From an uncultured Carboxylicivirga sp. (lineage in GTDB: Bacteria; Bacteroidota; Bacteroidia; Bacteroidales; Marinilabiliaceae), in NCBI GenBank assembly GCA_947503525.1, contig CANNEA010000002.1:496001-560000 (forward strand): a stretch of 64,000 bases of DNA, in the 5' to 3' direction. Positions 38,290 to 47,276 of the stretch are shown piece by piece. The position numbers were made by a program, and so were the translations under genes. A model generated the notes under the pieces. The model ran no database searches. It saw nothing but the letters and a program-made list of their open reading frames with translations, and had not been told where the DNA came from. Each line of letters starts with the position of its first letter. The first letter of the stretch is position 1.

Positions 38290-39585
38290 TTATTTTTTAT
38301 TTATGTATTCGAGTATTTCGTTGTAAAGGCCACTCTCGTTGGAATAAACGGCATAGTTTCTGGCCGTTTTTAACCATTCGTTTACAGCCACCGGTTTATG
38401 TTTTTTCATGGCAGAGGCTAAATCAGAAGTCTCAATGTCGATCGTCCCATTTTTTTCAAAGGCCTCTTCAAGTTTCATCTCTATACAGCCATCTATACAT
38501 GCACTTATATCGGCCCCTGAATAATTCTTTGAGTGCTTGGCCAGCTTTGGGTAGTTAATCTTCCCTACAGGTTTATCTTTAAGATGAATTTTAAAGATCG
38601 ACTCCCGACTTTCAGAATCGGGTGGAGGAATAAATATCAAACGATCAAAACGGCCAGGGCGTAAGATGGCTGCATCAAGGTGCCAGGGCACATTAGTTGC
38701 TCCAATGACCAGTACGCCTTCATTATTTTTCTCAAAACCATCAAGTTCTGATAAGAGTTGGTTCACCAGTGTTTTACCCGCACTATTTCTTAAGTCACTG
38801 CGCTTGGCAGCAATGGCATCAATCTCATCAATAAATAAAACACAAGGTGTATTTCTTCGTGCCGAATTAAATAACTCATTTAATATACGTTCACTCTCAC
38901 CCTGCCATTGACTTAATATTTCGTTAAGACTCACATTAATAAAGCGAGCATTCATTTCACCTGCTGTGGCTTTGGCAATATAGGTTTTACCACATCCCGG
39001 AGGACCATACATTAAAATACCACCACCACTTTTTTTGCCGTATGCTTTATATAAATCCGGGTGTTGAAGGGGCTTTAAAATTTTCAGGTCAATTTGTTTT
39101 TTAACACCATCCATGCCCCCAACATCCTTGAAGCTTAAATCGCAATGCTCAACAAAGGGTGTATCATCCACAAAATCCTGATCTAAGTCCTCACTGTTTT
39201 TAGCCCTAAACGCATCGTCTAAAGCATCATCTGAAAAATCAGGATAGCTATGTATTAACTGTTTATAATGCTTTTCAGCCAAATCCATATCCCCTTCCTT
39301 AAATAAGGACAAGCAATAATATTGAAGTGCTTTCGGATATTTACCATCAATATAATTTTCAAGTAATATTATAGAAGCTGAATAGTTTTCTGTCAGGTAG
39401 TAACATTGCCCCAGTAGAATAGAGGCCTCGCTATTTGACGGTGATTGTTTAAGAGCTTCTTTTAAATGAAGAATAGCCTCTTCGTAATTTTCGCTTTGAA
39501 TGTATAACCCAGCTACGTGAATCCGTAAAGGAATATTTTCCGGAGAAAATTTTAAAGCTTCTAAAAGCGCATTAATATCTTGCAT
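38290..39585 (-). CDS. AAA+ ATPase with N-terminal TPR repeats
   Basis: 431 residues. Two or three TPR motifs (residues ~1-115) precede a single classical AAA domain. Walker A is GPPGCGKT with K200, Walker B is CVLFIDEIDAI, and the second region of homology is AAILRPGRFDR with two arginine fingers. The AAA domain is of the Cdc48/FtsH/katanin class. The TPRs likely bind a partner, probably the membrane protein encoded two bases downstream. It has no protease domain and looks like an unfoldase or remodelling factor (inference). Confidence 0.9.
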   Translation of the reverse strand: MQDINALLEALKFSPENIPLRIHVAGLYIQSENYEEAILHLKEALKQSPSNSEASILLGQCYYLTENYSASIILLENYIDGKYPKALQYYCLSLFKEGDMDLAEKHYKQLIHSYPDFSDDALDDAFRAKNSEDLDQDFVDDTPFVEHCDLSFKDVGGMDGVKKQIDLKILKPLQHPDLYKAYGKKSGGGILMYGPPGCGKTYIAKATAGEMNARFINVSLNEILSQWQGESERILNELFNSARRNTPCVLFIDEIDAIAAKRSDLRNSAGKTLVNQLLSELDGFEKNNEGVLVIGATNVPWHLDAAILRPGRFDRLIFIPPPDSESRESIFKIHLKDKPVGKINYPKLAKHSKNYSGADISACIDGCIEMKLEEAFEKNGTIDIETSDLASAMKKHKPVAVNEWLKTARNYAVYSNESGLYNEILEYINKK

Positions 39586-39671
39586 AAATGTATTTCCGTT
39601 TATTGCAAACGAACATACTAAACATAGCTAGCTTGAACAAGAAAAGGCTTTTAAATATTTTAATATGAACG

Positions 39672-39712
39672 ATAAAAAAAGCCTTTGGCCAAGCATAGGC
39701 TAGTTGTGAAAG
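39672..39712. repeat. Degenerate copy of the 42006-42049 terminator
   Basis: ATAAAAAAAGCCTTTGG and AGTTGTGAAAG are shared with 42006-42049 and flank a diverged loop. The right arm of the stem is damaged here. The copy implies a duplicated or deleted minus-strand gene end nearby. Confidence 0.6.
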
Positions 39713-40138
39713 CTCTGCCGATTATAAATCAAATTCGTTGACAATAGATGCTTGATGAAGCATCATTCTGTGATTTTATATTGGCATTCTAACTTACCTT
39801 TAATTGGTATCGAGTATTATGGTTCATAGCTAATAATATTCGATCAGTAGCCTGAATTTTTATCACTAAAAAACTTAATTTAATCTACATTATTTAGCTG
39901 TTTATCAATAAAGATGACAAATGGTCCTCAAAAAGGTGTTACGATTTGGCAATTTTGGTATTAACCTATAGTAAAACACCCAAACTTACTTTAATATGCT
40001 AACCAGTTCTGAAACATTAGAGCCACCATACACTAAGGCCTGACCATTAAGCCGTCTATCCATACTAACTGATGTGTTAAAAAGGGCTTATTCCTTTGCA
40101 ATTATGCCTTAACTGAAACTAAAAGTAGACGCGATACA

Positions 40139-40440
40139 GTGAAATTTTCGCCATATGAAATCAGGGGAGGTATATAAAACCATGAATGTACCCTAACTGA
40201 TTCCGGGAAGTGCCTATGACGACAGCTATCTGAGCAAGCTGAACCCGGGAATGCCTCGTAGCTCGGTTACATGGGCAAACTAACAGTGAGGGGGGCAGAT
40301 TTCAAAGTCATTTGCGAATTCTTTTTTCAGGGAGTACATATTTACCCGTCATCTGTACATTTTTACATCAAGGCGTTCACATTAGTCGGGTAATATGCCT
40401 CTGCTAAAGTCACTGAGGCCAAATGAATCAGTTTAAGTAG
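40139..40440. other. GC-richer structured segment, unidentified
   Basis: Composition shifts relative to the flanks. It holds TGCCTATG/CATGGGCA arms (around 40210-40277) enclosing further GC-rich hairpins, and TTACCCG (40342-40348) facing CGGGTAA (40387-40393). It could be an RNA gene, a decayed mobile element end, or an intron remnant; I cannot tell which. Confidence 0.35.
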
Positions 40441-40514
40441 AAAATAAAAAATGGCTTAATGGGTAATAGCCTCTACATTTCAAATTATTGTTAAAATCTA
40501 AAAAAGTTAGAAAA

Positions 40515-41237
40515 ATGCCAAAGATTAAAAAAGCACTATCTGCGATCGACCGCCTGGTATTTTTAAAAAATGCAGTTAATGCGGCTAAAAGTACCGAGGG
40601 TATCGATCAAGCCTATTTAAGGGGTGAAACTATTGCGCGAGCAGAAGCCTTGTCTGTAGATCTGGAAGATAAACTAGGTCATTTGGGTAAGTTTAGTTCT
40701 GAATCTCATAAGGAGGTACGTGAAAAGAACGAAGCCATCAACTTGCTCAAGACTTATGTCCGTGATTTATGGGAGGTGGTTAAGCGACGAGTGTATCGCG
40801 AGAACCTACCTTTGGATGTGTTTGCTTATTATCAACTACCCAAAAGTGGTAATAAGCCGGAACTTAATTCAGACGGACAAAGCATTGAATTGGCAACATT
40901 AATTATTAAAGGAGATGCTGATGCTGTGTCTGCAGGATATAATCCCATGGCCAACCCCAGTGCAGCTGAACTACAGGAGGTATTGAGCAAAGCCGCAGCT
41001 GAGTTAAAGGATGTATCGGAGGCTGACCGTGCCTTGGATTTGGCTCAGGAAAGTGTTTCAGGTTTGATGCCTGAGGTCAAAAGTTTAATTGACCGTATCA
41101 TTGCTGAACTGGAATTTGGACTTTTTGACAGGGACGATGCCAATAAACGACGCATTATGCGAAACTATGGTGTACGTTATGCCTACACTAAAAATGAGCC
41201 CATCGAAGATGAGGTAGATGAAAGCCACATGGATTGA
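40515..41237 (+). CDS. Hypothetical protein, helical
   Basis: 240 residues from the ATG at 40515; an upstream TTG at 40488 would add only nine Lys/Arg-rich residues. It is predicted to be mostly helical (INLLKTYVRDLWEVVKRRVYREN, SEADRALDLAQESVSG, SLIDRIIAELEF), with a short Pro/Asn-rich middle and an acidic tail. No signal peptide, membrane span or known motif is seen. It stands alone in a decayed neighbourhood. Its low repetition and sensible codon use argue that it is a real gene, but the function is unknown. Confidence 0.7.
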   Translation: MPKIKKALSAIDRLVFLKNAVNAAKSTEGIDQAYLRGETIARAEALSVDLEDKLGHLGKFSSESHKEVREKNEAINLLKTYVRDLWEVVKRRVYRENLPLDVFAYYQLPKSGNKPELNSDGQSIELATLIIKGDADAVSAGYNPMANPSAAELQEVLSKAAAELKDVSEADRALDLAQESVSGLMPEVKSLIDRIIAELEFGLFDRDDANKRRIMRNYGVRYAYTKNEPIEDEVDESHMD

Positions 41238-41246
41238 TGTATCAGA

Positions 41247-41291
41247 GAAACGGTTCTACATGTTACAAGCTGTATCTATAGGAACCGTTTC
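41247..41291 (+). terminator. Hairpin after the hypothetical gene
   Basis: GAAACGGTTC (41247-41256) pairs perfectly with GAACCGTTTC (41282-41291). It begins 10 bases after the stop codon of the hypothetical gene. The downstream T-run is weak, so it may stabilise the 3' end more than terminate. Confidence 0.5.
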
Positions 41292-41341
41292 ATAGATTAA
41301 CTATTCCTCATTGTATATAGCTCTTGAAGAAAATTATTCAC

Positions 41342-41937
41342 TTATTCCTCTGCCTCTTTCGTGGAATTGATTTCCGGATCAAAGGTGATTAATCTTTGAT
41401 ATTCCTTTTCCATCAGTTCTTTCTTAACTAAATCCCGGGCTATCATTGCTTTTAGCCAAATGGTAGTCAGGCGATGGTTGGCATCTTTTGATGATTCTCT
41501 GATATTGGCAAAGGCTAAAGCACGTTCATGATCGTTATCCAACAATGTTAAAAAGGCATCTACATTTTCACTTCCATATTCCTTGCGATAGAGCTCTTCA
41601 TCTGAAGGTTCTTTTACCTGCTTATCGTGCACATCAGCCAGCATATGGTTTTATGCATCCCCCGTAAATTCCAATTAATGTGTTTGGAGAGAGTCTTACT
41701 AGTTTTAATGGATAAGCGCCTATAGGCTTCGAAATCTTCGGTTTGAATCTCAGATATATCTTCGTATTCAAGAGATTAATATTCTTCCGTTTCTATACCA
41801 ATATTTCAAATGGCATATAAATCACCGGATAGCTCTTCTTGGTTTCCATCTTGTAACTTTCCACTAAGATGATGTGCTTTATTGGTAAGGCTTATGCTTG
41901 ATAGCAAGATGATTAATAATAGAAATTTGAAATGCCT
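41342..41937 (-). pseudogene. Decayed small exported protein gene
   Basis: The last 100 codons (41342-41644, starting MLADVHDKQ) are an open, mostly helical, hydrophilic frame. Upstream, a different frame reads a signal-peptide-like FKFLLLIILLSSISLT from about 41937. It runs through in-frame stops (TGA, TAA) and then reads EDISEIQTEDFEAYRRLSIK, LSKHINWNLRG up to the start of the open part, where the frame shifts. Together these look like one ~195-codon gene broken by stops and one frameshift. The 100-residue piece could still be translated. No family was recognised. Confidence 0.55.
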
Positions 41938-42005
41938 TATAGCTTATATTTTTATTATTTTTCCTAACAGGGCGGAGAATAATATAAGACCCTAAGCAAA
42001 TAGCC

Positions 42006-42049
42006 ATAAAAAAAGCCTTTGGTCAATAACCAAAGGCCAGTTGTGAAAG
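42006..42049 (-). terminator. Terminator of the CDGSH/ferredoxin gene
   Basis: GCCTTTGG and CCAAAGGC arms around a short loop (about 42014-42037), followed on the minus strand by seven T. It lies 12 bases past the stop codon at 42062. A degenerate copy lies at 39672-39712. Confidence 0.88.
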
Positions 42050-42061
42050 TAATATTTATAA

Positions 42062-42481
42062 CTATCCCTCAAATCCATTTTTATTATGAGCCCCGTCACA
42101 GAATGGTTTATTGGCTGATCCGCCACACCGACAAAGCGCAGGGTTATCACATACTTCTTCACGACCATCACTATGCTTAACACTCACCTGACCTGAAATA
42201 AGAATTGGCCCGTTGGGTAAAAATTCAATGCTCTTTTTCTCTTTGTTATCATCCATTGTAGTGTCCTCCTTATTATTTGAATACCATGTTAGTGCCTTAC
42301 TGGGACAGAGATCTACCTGCTTGCAAATTTGATCAGTCTCAGCTCCTTTGATATTTATCCAGGGACGTTTTTGAATATCAAAAACCTGAGCCAGGCCCTG
42401 TACGCATTTGGCAGAGTGAATGCATTTTCCTTCTTCCCAAATAACGGTAATCTCACCATTGGAATATTCCTTTTTGCGCAT
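42062..42481 (-). CDS. Fused monocluster ferredoxin (Fer4_19)/CDGSH iron-sulfur protein
   Basis: 139 residues from the ATG at 42481, the start that fits the family; a longer frame to 42520 adds 13 residues. The N-terminal half has the YjdI/Fer4_19 pattern (CIHSAKCVQG ... DLCPSKAL). The C-terminal half has the CDGSH-type motif CRCGGSANKPFCDGAH, which binds a 2Fe-2S cluster through three Cys and one His. Such proteins are thought to serve in redox or iron-sulfur handling. It is on the same strand as the SpmAB gene, 67 bases downstream. Confidence 0.92.
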   Translation of the reverse strand: MRKKEYSNGEITVIWEEGKCIHSAKCVQGLAQVFDIQKRPWINIKGAETDQICKQVDLCPSKALTWYSNNKEDTTMDDNKEKKSIEFLPNGPILISGQVSVKHSDGREEVCDNPALCRCGGSANKPFCDGAHNKNGFEG

Positions 42482-42548
42482 AAGATTGATTTTGGCTTTG
42501 CCGGGAAGCTTAATATACAATCAAATCCCAAAAGACTCAAGTTAAATT

Positions 42549-43781
42549 TTATCCGAAAAATAAATAGGCTAAAAGGATAGAGGCTACGATGCCGGCAAAA
42601 TCAGCAATTAATCCACAACTTACTGCATGGCGGGTACGCTTAATTCCTACCGAGCCAAAATAAACAGCCAATACATAAAAGGTTGTGTCGGTAGAACCTT
42701 GAATTGTGCTGGCCATGCGGCCCACAAATGAATCAACTCCGAAGGTAGAAATAGCATCTACCATCATTCCACGTGCAGCACCACCACTCAAGGGCTTCAT
42801 AAATGCGGTAGGTAAAGCATCCACAAAACGTGTATCAAAACCCCAAAAGGCAAAGAAATGGCCTATGCCATTCACAATAAAATCCATCGTCCCCGATTCC
42901 CGGAATACGGCTATTGCGACTAATATGGCCACTAAAAATGGAATAATTTTAACAGCAATCGAGAAGCCTTCCTTAGCGCCTTCAATAAAGGTATCATAGA
43001 CATTAAGTTTCTTTCTTAGCGCCATAGCTATAAAGGCAATAATAATAGAAAACAGGATAACATTGGCTCCAACCTTAGATACTACATCCACCTGATCTTT
43101 GGGTAAAGTACTTAACCAATATATAAAACCACCGATTAATGCTGTAAAAGATCCCAGATAAGCTATTATGACTTTATCCCAGAGGTTAATTTTTTGAACA
43201 ATTGAAACCGCAACTATTCCAACAAGAGTGCTGAAAAAGGTGGCTAATAAAATTGGCAGAAATATATCCGATGGATTCTCGGCCAACTCTGTTGCCCTAA
43301 TGGCCATTACACTAATGGGAATAATGGTAAGTCCGCTGGTGTTTAATACCAGAAACATAATCTGTGCATTGGAAGCACTCTCCTTATTGGGGTTTGACTC
43401 CTGTAACTCTTTCATGGCCTGAAGTCCAACGGGAGTAGCCGCATTGTCCAAACCCAGCATATTGGCGGCAATGTTCATCATCATGCTACCATAAGCCGGA
43501 TGATTTTTGGGTAATTCGGGAAAGAGGCGACTGAAAAAAGGACCGATTGCGCGAGACATGATTTTAACCATTCCTCCCTTTTCACCTACTTTCATTAAAC
43601 CCATCCAAAGTGTTAAGGCGCCAGTTAATCCTAAGGAGATATTAAATCCGGTTTTTGCACTATCAAAGGTAGCATTCATCATATCCGGGAATACATCCAC
43701 ATCGCCGAAAAAGATGAGCCTGACCAGACCAACCACAAAGGCGATAAGAAAAAATGCAATCCACAGATAGTTCAATGCCAT
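42549..43781 (-). CDS. Fused SpmA-SpmB (nucleoside-recognition Gate domain) membrane protein
   Basis: 410 residues, about the sum of SpmA and SpmB. The N-terminal half has SpmA features (AKTGFNISLGLTGALTLWMGLMK, NIAANMLGLDNAATPVGLQAMKEL). The C-terminal half has SpmB features (AVKIIPFLVAILVAIAVFRESG, IQGSTDTTFYVLAVYFG). About eight to ten membrane spans are present. In Bacillus the pair helps dehydrate the spore core; non-sporeformers carry the fusion with an unknown role. It ends two bases before the DUF1080-like gene begins on the same strand, and so is cotranscribed with it. Confidence 0.92.
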   Translation of the reverse strand: MALNYLWIAFFLIAFVVGLVRLIFFGDVDVFPDMMNATFDSAKTGFNISLGLTGALTLWMGLMKVGEKGGMVKIMSRAIGPFFSRLFPELPKNHPAYGSMMMNIAANMLGLDNAATPVGLQAMKELQESNPNKESASNAQIMFLVLNTSGLTIIPISVMAIRATELAENPSDIFLPILLATFFSTLVGIVAVSIVQKINLWDKVIIAYLGSFTALIGGFIYWLSTLPKDQVDVVSKVGANVILFSIIIAFIAMALRKKLNVYDTFIEGAKEGFSIAVKIIPFLVAILVAIAVFRESGTMDFIVNGIGHFFAFWGFDTRFVDALPTAFMKPLSGGAARGMMVDAISTFGVDSFVGRMASTIQGSTDTTFYVLAVYFGSVGIKRTRHAVSCGLIADFAGIVASILLAYLFFG

Positions 43782-43783
43782 GT

Positions 43784-44476
43784 TTAGAATATGTTTTTAT
43801 CTGACTCGATAAATGATGGAGCAGAAATTTTAATGTTGTCGACTTTAAGCGCACTGCTCGAAGAACCAAAACCAACCAAGCCCGTCATAAAAGGATCGTC
43901 AGCTGTTTCAAGCACCAGTTCCTCATTAAAGTATACCTTAACGATTTTATCTTGTTTTGATCGTTCTATTTTTATGTGATTCCATTTATTGACGCCCCAA
44001 ATCACACCTTCATTGTGTTTTTCGCCAATGCGTTTTGGTTTAGCACCATCAATCATAAAAATGTTATGAGTCTTTTTATCAGCCTTACCTGCTATTTGAG
44101 CGTAGCAATAATGTTCTACATCCTGAATCCCAAAGAATACACAAAAATCAAGCAAGCCATAGTCTGTACCTTTCTGAACCACCTCCATTTCCAGAATGAA
44201 GTCGTCCAGTTCAATACCTTTAAGTACAGCTACCACAGAAGGACCACCGTGAGCATTTTTATATTCACCTTCACCCAGGCATTTAAGCGACTTTCCTGAT
44301 TTTCCATTTTTACTGATTAGCCACTTGCTGGCATCAGAGAATTCAAAATCATCGGTACTCTTCGATTTACTAAAATTTTGAGAATAGATGGTTTTATATT
44401 TTACCTCTTCCTTATTTTGAGAAACAAGGTTGGTAATGTATAACAATGCAATCAGCAGTGAAAACGCTGTCTTCAT
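43784..44476 (-). CDS. Exported DUF1080/concanavalin-like domain protein
   Basis: 230 residues with a signal peptide (MKTAFSLLIALLYITNLVSQ). The rest looks like one jelly-roll domain of the DUF1080 (3-keto-disaccharide hydrolase-like) or LamG type: FILEMEVVQKGTDYGLLDFC, NKWNHIKIERS, FMTGLVGFGSS, ALKVDNIKIS. It is upstream of and coupled to the SpmAB gene. Periplasmic carbohydrate-related function is possible but unproven. Confidence 0.78.
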   Translation of the reverse strand: MKTAFSLLIALLYITNLVSQNKEEVKYKTIYSQNFSKSKSTDDFEFSDASKWLISKNGKSGKSLKCLGEGEYKNAHGGPSVVAVLKGIELDDFILEMEVVQKGTDYGLLDFCVFFGIQDVEHYCYAQIAGKADKKTHNIFMIDGAKPKRIGEKHNEGVIWGVNKWNHIKIERSKQDKIVKVYFNEELVLETADDPFMTGLVGFGSSSSALKVDNIKISAPSFIESDKNIF

Positions 44477-44541
44477 AAATTTATTTTCTGAGGATTAGAT
44501 TACGTTCAAAGATATATGCTGTGGACTATTAATGCAAATAC

Positions 44542-45063
44542 CTATGCTTTGTTATTGTTTTTGAGTTCTTCGATAGATCGTTTGAGTTTATATTCGTCAT
44601 GAGGAGCGCCAAATTCTTTACAGCTAATTGAGTCTACCGCAACCTTCCAGATTTTAACATTACGAACCGCGGGATCACTGTAATTGAATTTCTTGTCGAT
44701 ATAGGTTTCCATTAAGATATCAAGGGCCTCACGCTTTTCATCCATATCTTCGATGAATTCAACTTGTCCCATGGCAACCACACTTTTCGATTTCATACGG
44801 TAACTACACGCTACTTCAGGATGTTGAAAAACCAATTCGTTATCCGTAGAAAATGTAACACAGATGTTATTATTGTTTTCAATAATATCAATAATGCGTC
44901 CTTCAGGAGCTGAGTGCAGATAGATGACATTATCCCGGAATCCGAAGTTCATGGGTAATACATAAGGTTTGTTTTCAGGATCAACAACTCCAATAAAGCA
45001 TAGGTTGCATTTTCGAATAATAGCTTCTATAACTTCATTATCGGTATGGTTAAGTGTTTGCAT
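44542..45063 (-). CDS. Flavin-binding pyridoxamine-5'-phosphate-oxidase-like protein (NimA-like)
   Basis: 173 residues with the split-barrel pattern: LCFIGVVDPENKPYVLPMNF, NVIYLHSAPEGRIIDIIENN and VCVTFSTD-like core strands. This matches the FMN-binding NimA/PNPOx-like family. Members reduce various substrates, and nitroimidazole reduction is only one. It is 18 bases after dnaG on the minus strand, so it may share that transcript. Confidence 0.87.
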   Translation of the reverse strand: MQTLNHTDNEVIEAIIRKCNLCFIGVVDPENKPYVLPMNFGFRDNVIYLHSAPEGRIIDIIENNNNICVTFSTDNELVFQHPEVACSYRMKSKSVVAMGQVEFIEDMDEKREALDILMETYIDKKFNYSDPAVRNVKIWKVAVDSISCKEFGAPHDEYKLKRSIEELKNNNKA

Positions 45064-45081
45064 GATATATTGTTTAGTTTT

Positions 45082-47031
45082 TTATACGATTGTTCGGCCT
45101 CCAAGCTCTTTGGAGATATGAGCAAGTACTTGTTGCCAGGTATTAATTTCCTGAAGTAATTCCATCATTTTATCATGGTCGCCCGACACGTCCAACTGTT
45201 GCATTTGTGAGCGTTTTTCCTTTAAAAGAACTTTCACTTTTTTCCACTTCAGTTCAGCTACAATTTTTACTACCAGATCGTGATAAATCTCCTCCTCGTG
45301 TGTAACAATGCCAAACTTTGAATGGATACGGCTTAATATATGTTCCTTACCAATTAGATCAGACGCCAGTTTACTTAATTCTGTATTGGAGTTATTAACA
45401 AAGAATTTTTGTGCAATTACCGATTGATCGGCACATACCGGCTCATAGGATTCCATCATTTGATTATACAATGGATTGGTGCTAAGCAGGTCGTCTTGTT
45501 TTAGTTCGTGGATGATGTATTGGCCAACAGTAATATCTTCGCCATTGTCTGTTAAGCCTGAGAGTGGTTTCTCGCCATGTTTAACCAGAAACCGTAATAC
45601 TTCTACTTCTTCCAGTTCAAAATGATTGGTGACAGTTTGATTTGGACTTGGAGTTTCCGGCTGTTGTTGGTAATTAACCGGGCGTTCATTGCTGGTGGTG
45701 TTTCGTCTGAAATTTTCTTCCAGTTTTTTACGCTGTAATTTGCCGGTTTCCTGAACTAATACCCGTTCATCAACTTTTAAAAGAGAACTGCATTCTTTTA
45801 CATACACCGATCGAATGATAGAGTCGGGAATGGTTGAAATACTTCGTACAATATCTTGTATGAGCTGAGCTCTTTTTATCGGATCGTTCTTAGCATCTTC
45901 GAGTAACAAGGACGTCTTAAACTTGATGAAATCCTGTTGGTGCTCCTTAATGTATTCCGTTAGTTCTTCTTCACTGCGTTCCTTTGCAAAAGTATCAGGG
46001 TCTTCACCATCAGGGAGTAAAAGAACTTTTACATTCATTCCTTCGGCTAAAACCAGATCAATTCCACGCAAGGAAGCCTTAATGCCGGCAGGGTCACCAT
46101 CATAAATAATGGTAATATTTTTGGTGAATCGTGCTACCAATCGTATTTGATCAGGAGTTAAAGCTGTTCCTGAAGAGGCCACGACATTACTAATGCCTGC
46201 CTGATGAAAAGAAAGCACATCCGTGTAGCCTTCCACCAAATAACACATATCATGGCGGGTGATTTCTTGCTTGGCCTGGTAAATACCATATAGAACACGA
46301 CTCTTGTGGTAGATTTCAGATTCTGGAGAATTGAGGTATTTGGCCGTTTTTTTATCCGTTTTCAGAATACGTCCACCAAAGGCAATGACTTTACCTGCTA
46401 AACTATGGATAGGGAACATCACACGGCCTCGGAATCGATCAGCTTTATAATCATCACGTACGATAGTAAGACCAGTTTTTTCCAGATATTCCAGTTTATA
46501 ACCTTGCTTAACAGCTTCGTTGGTTAAGGCATCACGTTTCTCAGGCGAATAGCCAAGGTCAAACTTACTAATGATGTCGTCGCGGAATCCTCTGCCTCTA
46601 AAATAACTTAATCCAACCGACTTGCCTTCATCCGTTTCATTAAGAGCTTTACTGAAATATTTTCCTGCATATTCACTAATCACCATCATACTTTCCCGCT
46701 CATTCTTCTGTTTGAGCTGTTCAGGAGAGTATTCTTCTTCCTCGATATGAATATTGAATTTACCACCCAGGGCTTTAATCGCTTCCACAAATGAAAGCTG
46801 ATCATGCTTCATAATGAAGTTAAGTGCATTTCCACCTTCACCACAACCGAAGCACTTAAAAATGCCCTTGTGAGGAGATACTGTAAATGAAGGTGTTTTT
46901 TCATTGTGGAAAGGACAGTTACCCAGATAATTGATTCCCCGTCGACGTAAAGTGACATAATCAGACACCACCTCAACAATTTGACTGTTGGCGGTTTCCA
47001 GAACTTTATCAACGGTTATCTGATCAATCAT
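45082..47031 (-). CDS. dnaG: DNA primase
   Basis: 649 residues, usual for DnaG. The zinc-binding domain has C39, H42, C60 and C63 (CPFHNEKTPSF, FKCFGCGEGG). The catalytic core with YFRGRGF and RFRGRVMFPI is followed by the TOPRIM motifs VEGYTDV and IYDGDPAG. The C-terminal helicase-binding region from about residue 440 is diverged, as expected. It synthesises RNA primers for replication. It heads the minus-strand unit. Confidence 0.97.
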   Translation of the reverse strand: MIDQITVDKVLETANSQIVEVVSDYVTLRRRGINYLGNCPFHNEKTPSFTVSPHKGIFKCFGCGEGGNALNFIMKHDQLSFVEAIKALGGKFNIHIEEEEYSPEQLKQKNERESMMVISEYAGKYFSKALNETDEGKSVGLSYFRGRGFRDDIISKFDLGYSPEKRDALTNEAVKQGYKLEYLEKTGLTIVRDDYKADRFRGRVMFPIHSLAGKVIAFGGRILKTDKKTAKYLNSPESEIYHKSRVLYGIYQAKQEITRHDMCYLVEGYTDVLSFHQAGISNVVASSGTALTPDQIRLVARFTKNITIIYDGDPAGIKASLRGIDLVLAEGMNVKVLLLPDGEDPDTFAKERSEEELTEYIKEHQQDFIKFKTSLLLEDAKNDPIKRAQLIQDIVRSISTIPDSIIRSVYVKECSSLLKVDERVLVQETGKLQRKKLEENFRRNTTSNERPVNYQQQPETPSPNQTVTNHFELEEVEVLRFLVKHGEKPLSGLTDNGEDITVGQYIIHELKQDDLLSTNPLYNQMMESYEPVCADQSVIAQKFFVNNSNTELSKLASDLIGKEHILSRIHSKFGIVTHEEEIYHDLVVKIVAELKWKKVKVLLKEKRSQMQQLDVSGDHDKMMELLQEINTWQQVLAHISKELGGRTIV

Positions 47032-47064
47032 CTCCTGCTTCTTTCCATTTTTTTACGCGGTATG

Positions 47065-47072
47065 CAAAGATA
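47065..47072 (-). promoter_or_regulatory. Candidate -7 element of dnaG
   Basis: TATCTTTG on the minus strand matches TAnnTTTG, 33 bases before the dnaG start. No convincing -33 element was seen. Confidence 0.4.
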
Positions 47073-47276
47073 GAAAAATATGAGCCATGGAGATTTCGAA
47101 GAGCTTGTTTTTTATGCGAGACATGAATACTTTAAATCTCATTGAGCATCTATTGTTCAATTGACTAGAAATCTACATCTTTATTAAATATCGAATCCAA
47201 TAAATAATGACTGGTGGAGCAGGTTTTGTCCGTGATGCTTGGATTGTACTTTCTCAATAAATAATTACTTTATCAA

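Larger units (their letters stand above)
39586..40514. other. Gene-poor region, 929 bases
   Basis: No open frame longer than a few dozen codons fits a gene. The left part (to about 40130) is AT-rich and shows a partial copy of the terminator found at 42006-42049. The right part (40139-40440) is richer in GC and in short inverted repeats. Neither has a recognised family. Confidence 0.6.

Noticed and set aside
40139-40440. Group II intron RNA
   Set aside because: The GC-rich hairpins and GTGAGGGGGG suggested an intron end, but I see no domain V-like hairpin and no reverse transcriptase gene, so I left it unidentified.
44542-45063. Nitroimidazole resistance gene nimA
   Set aside because: The fold fits, but the family is broad and no specific Nim residues were identifiable.
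45920-46110. Short plus-strand frame opposite dnaG
   Set aside because: It is a shadow of dnaG with no start context or family.
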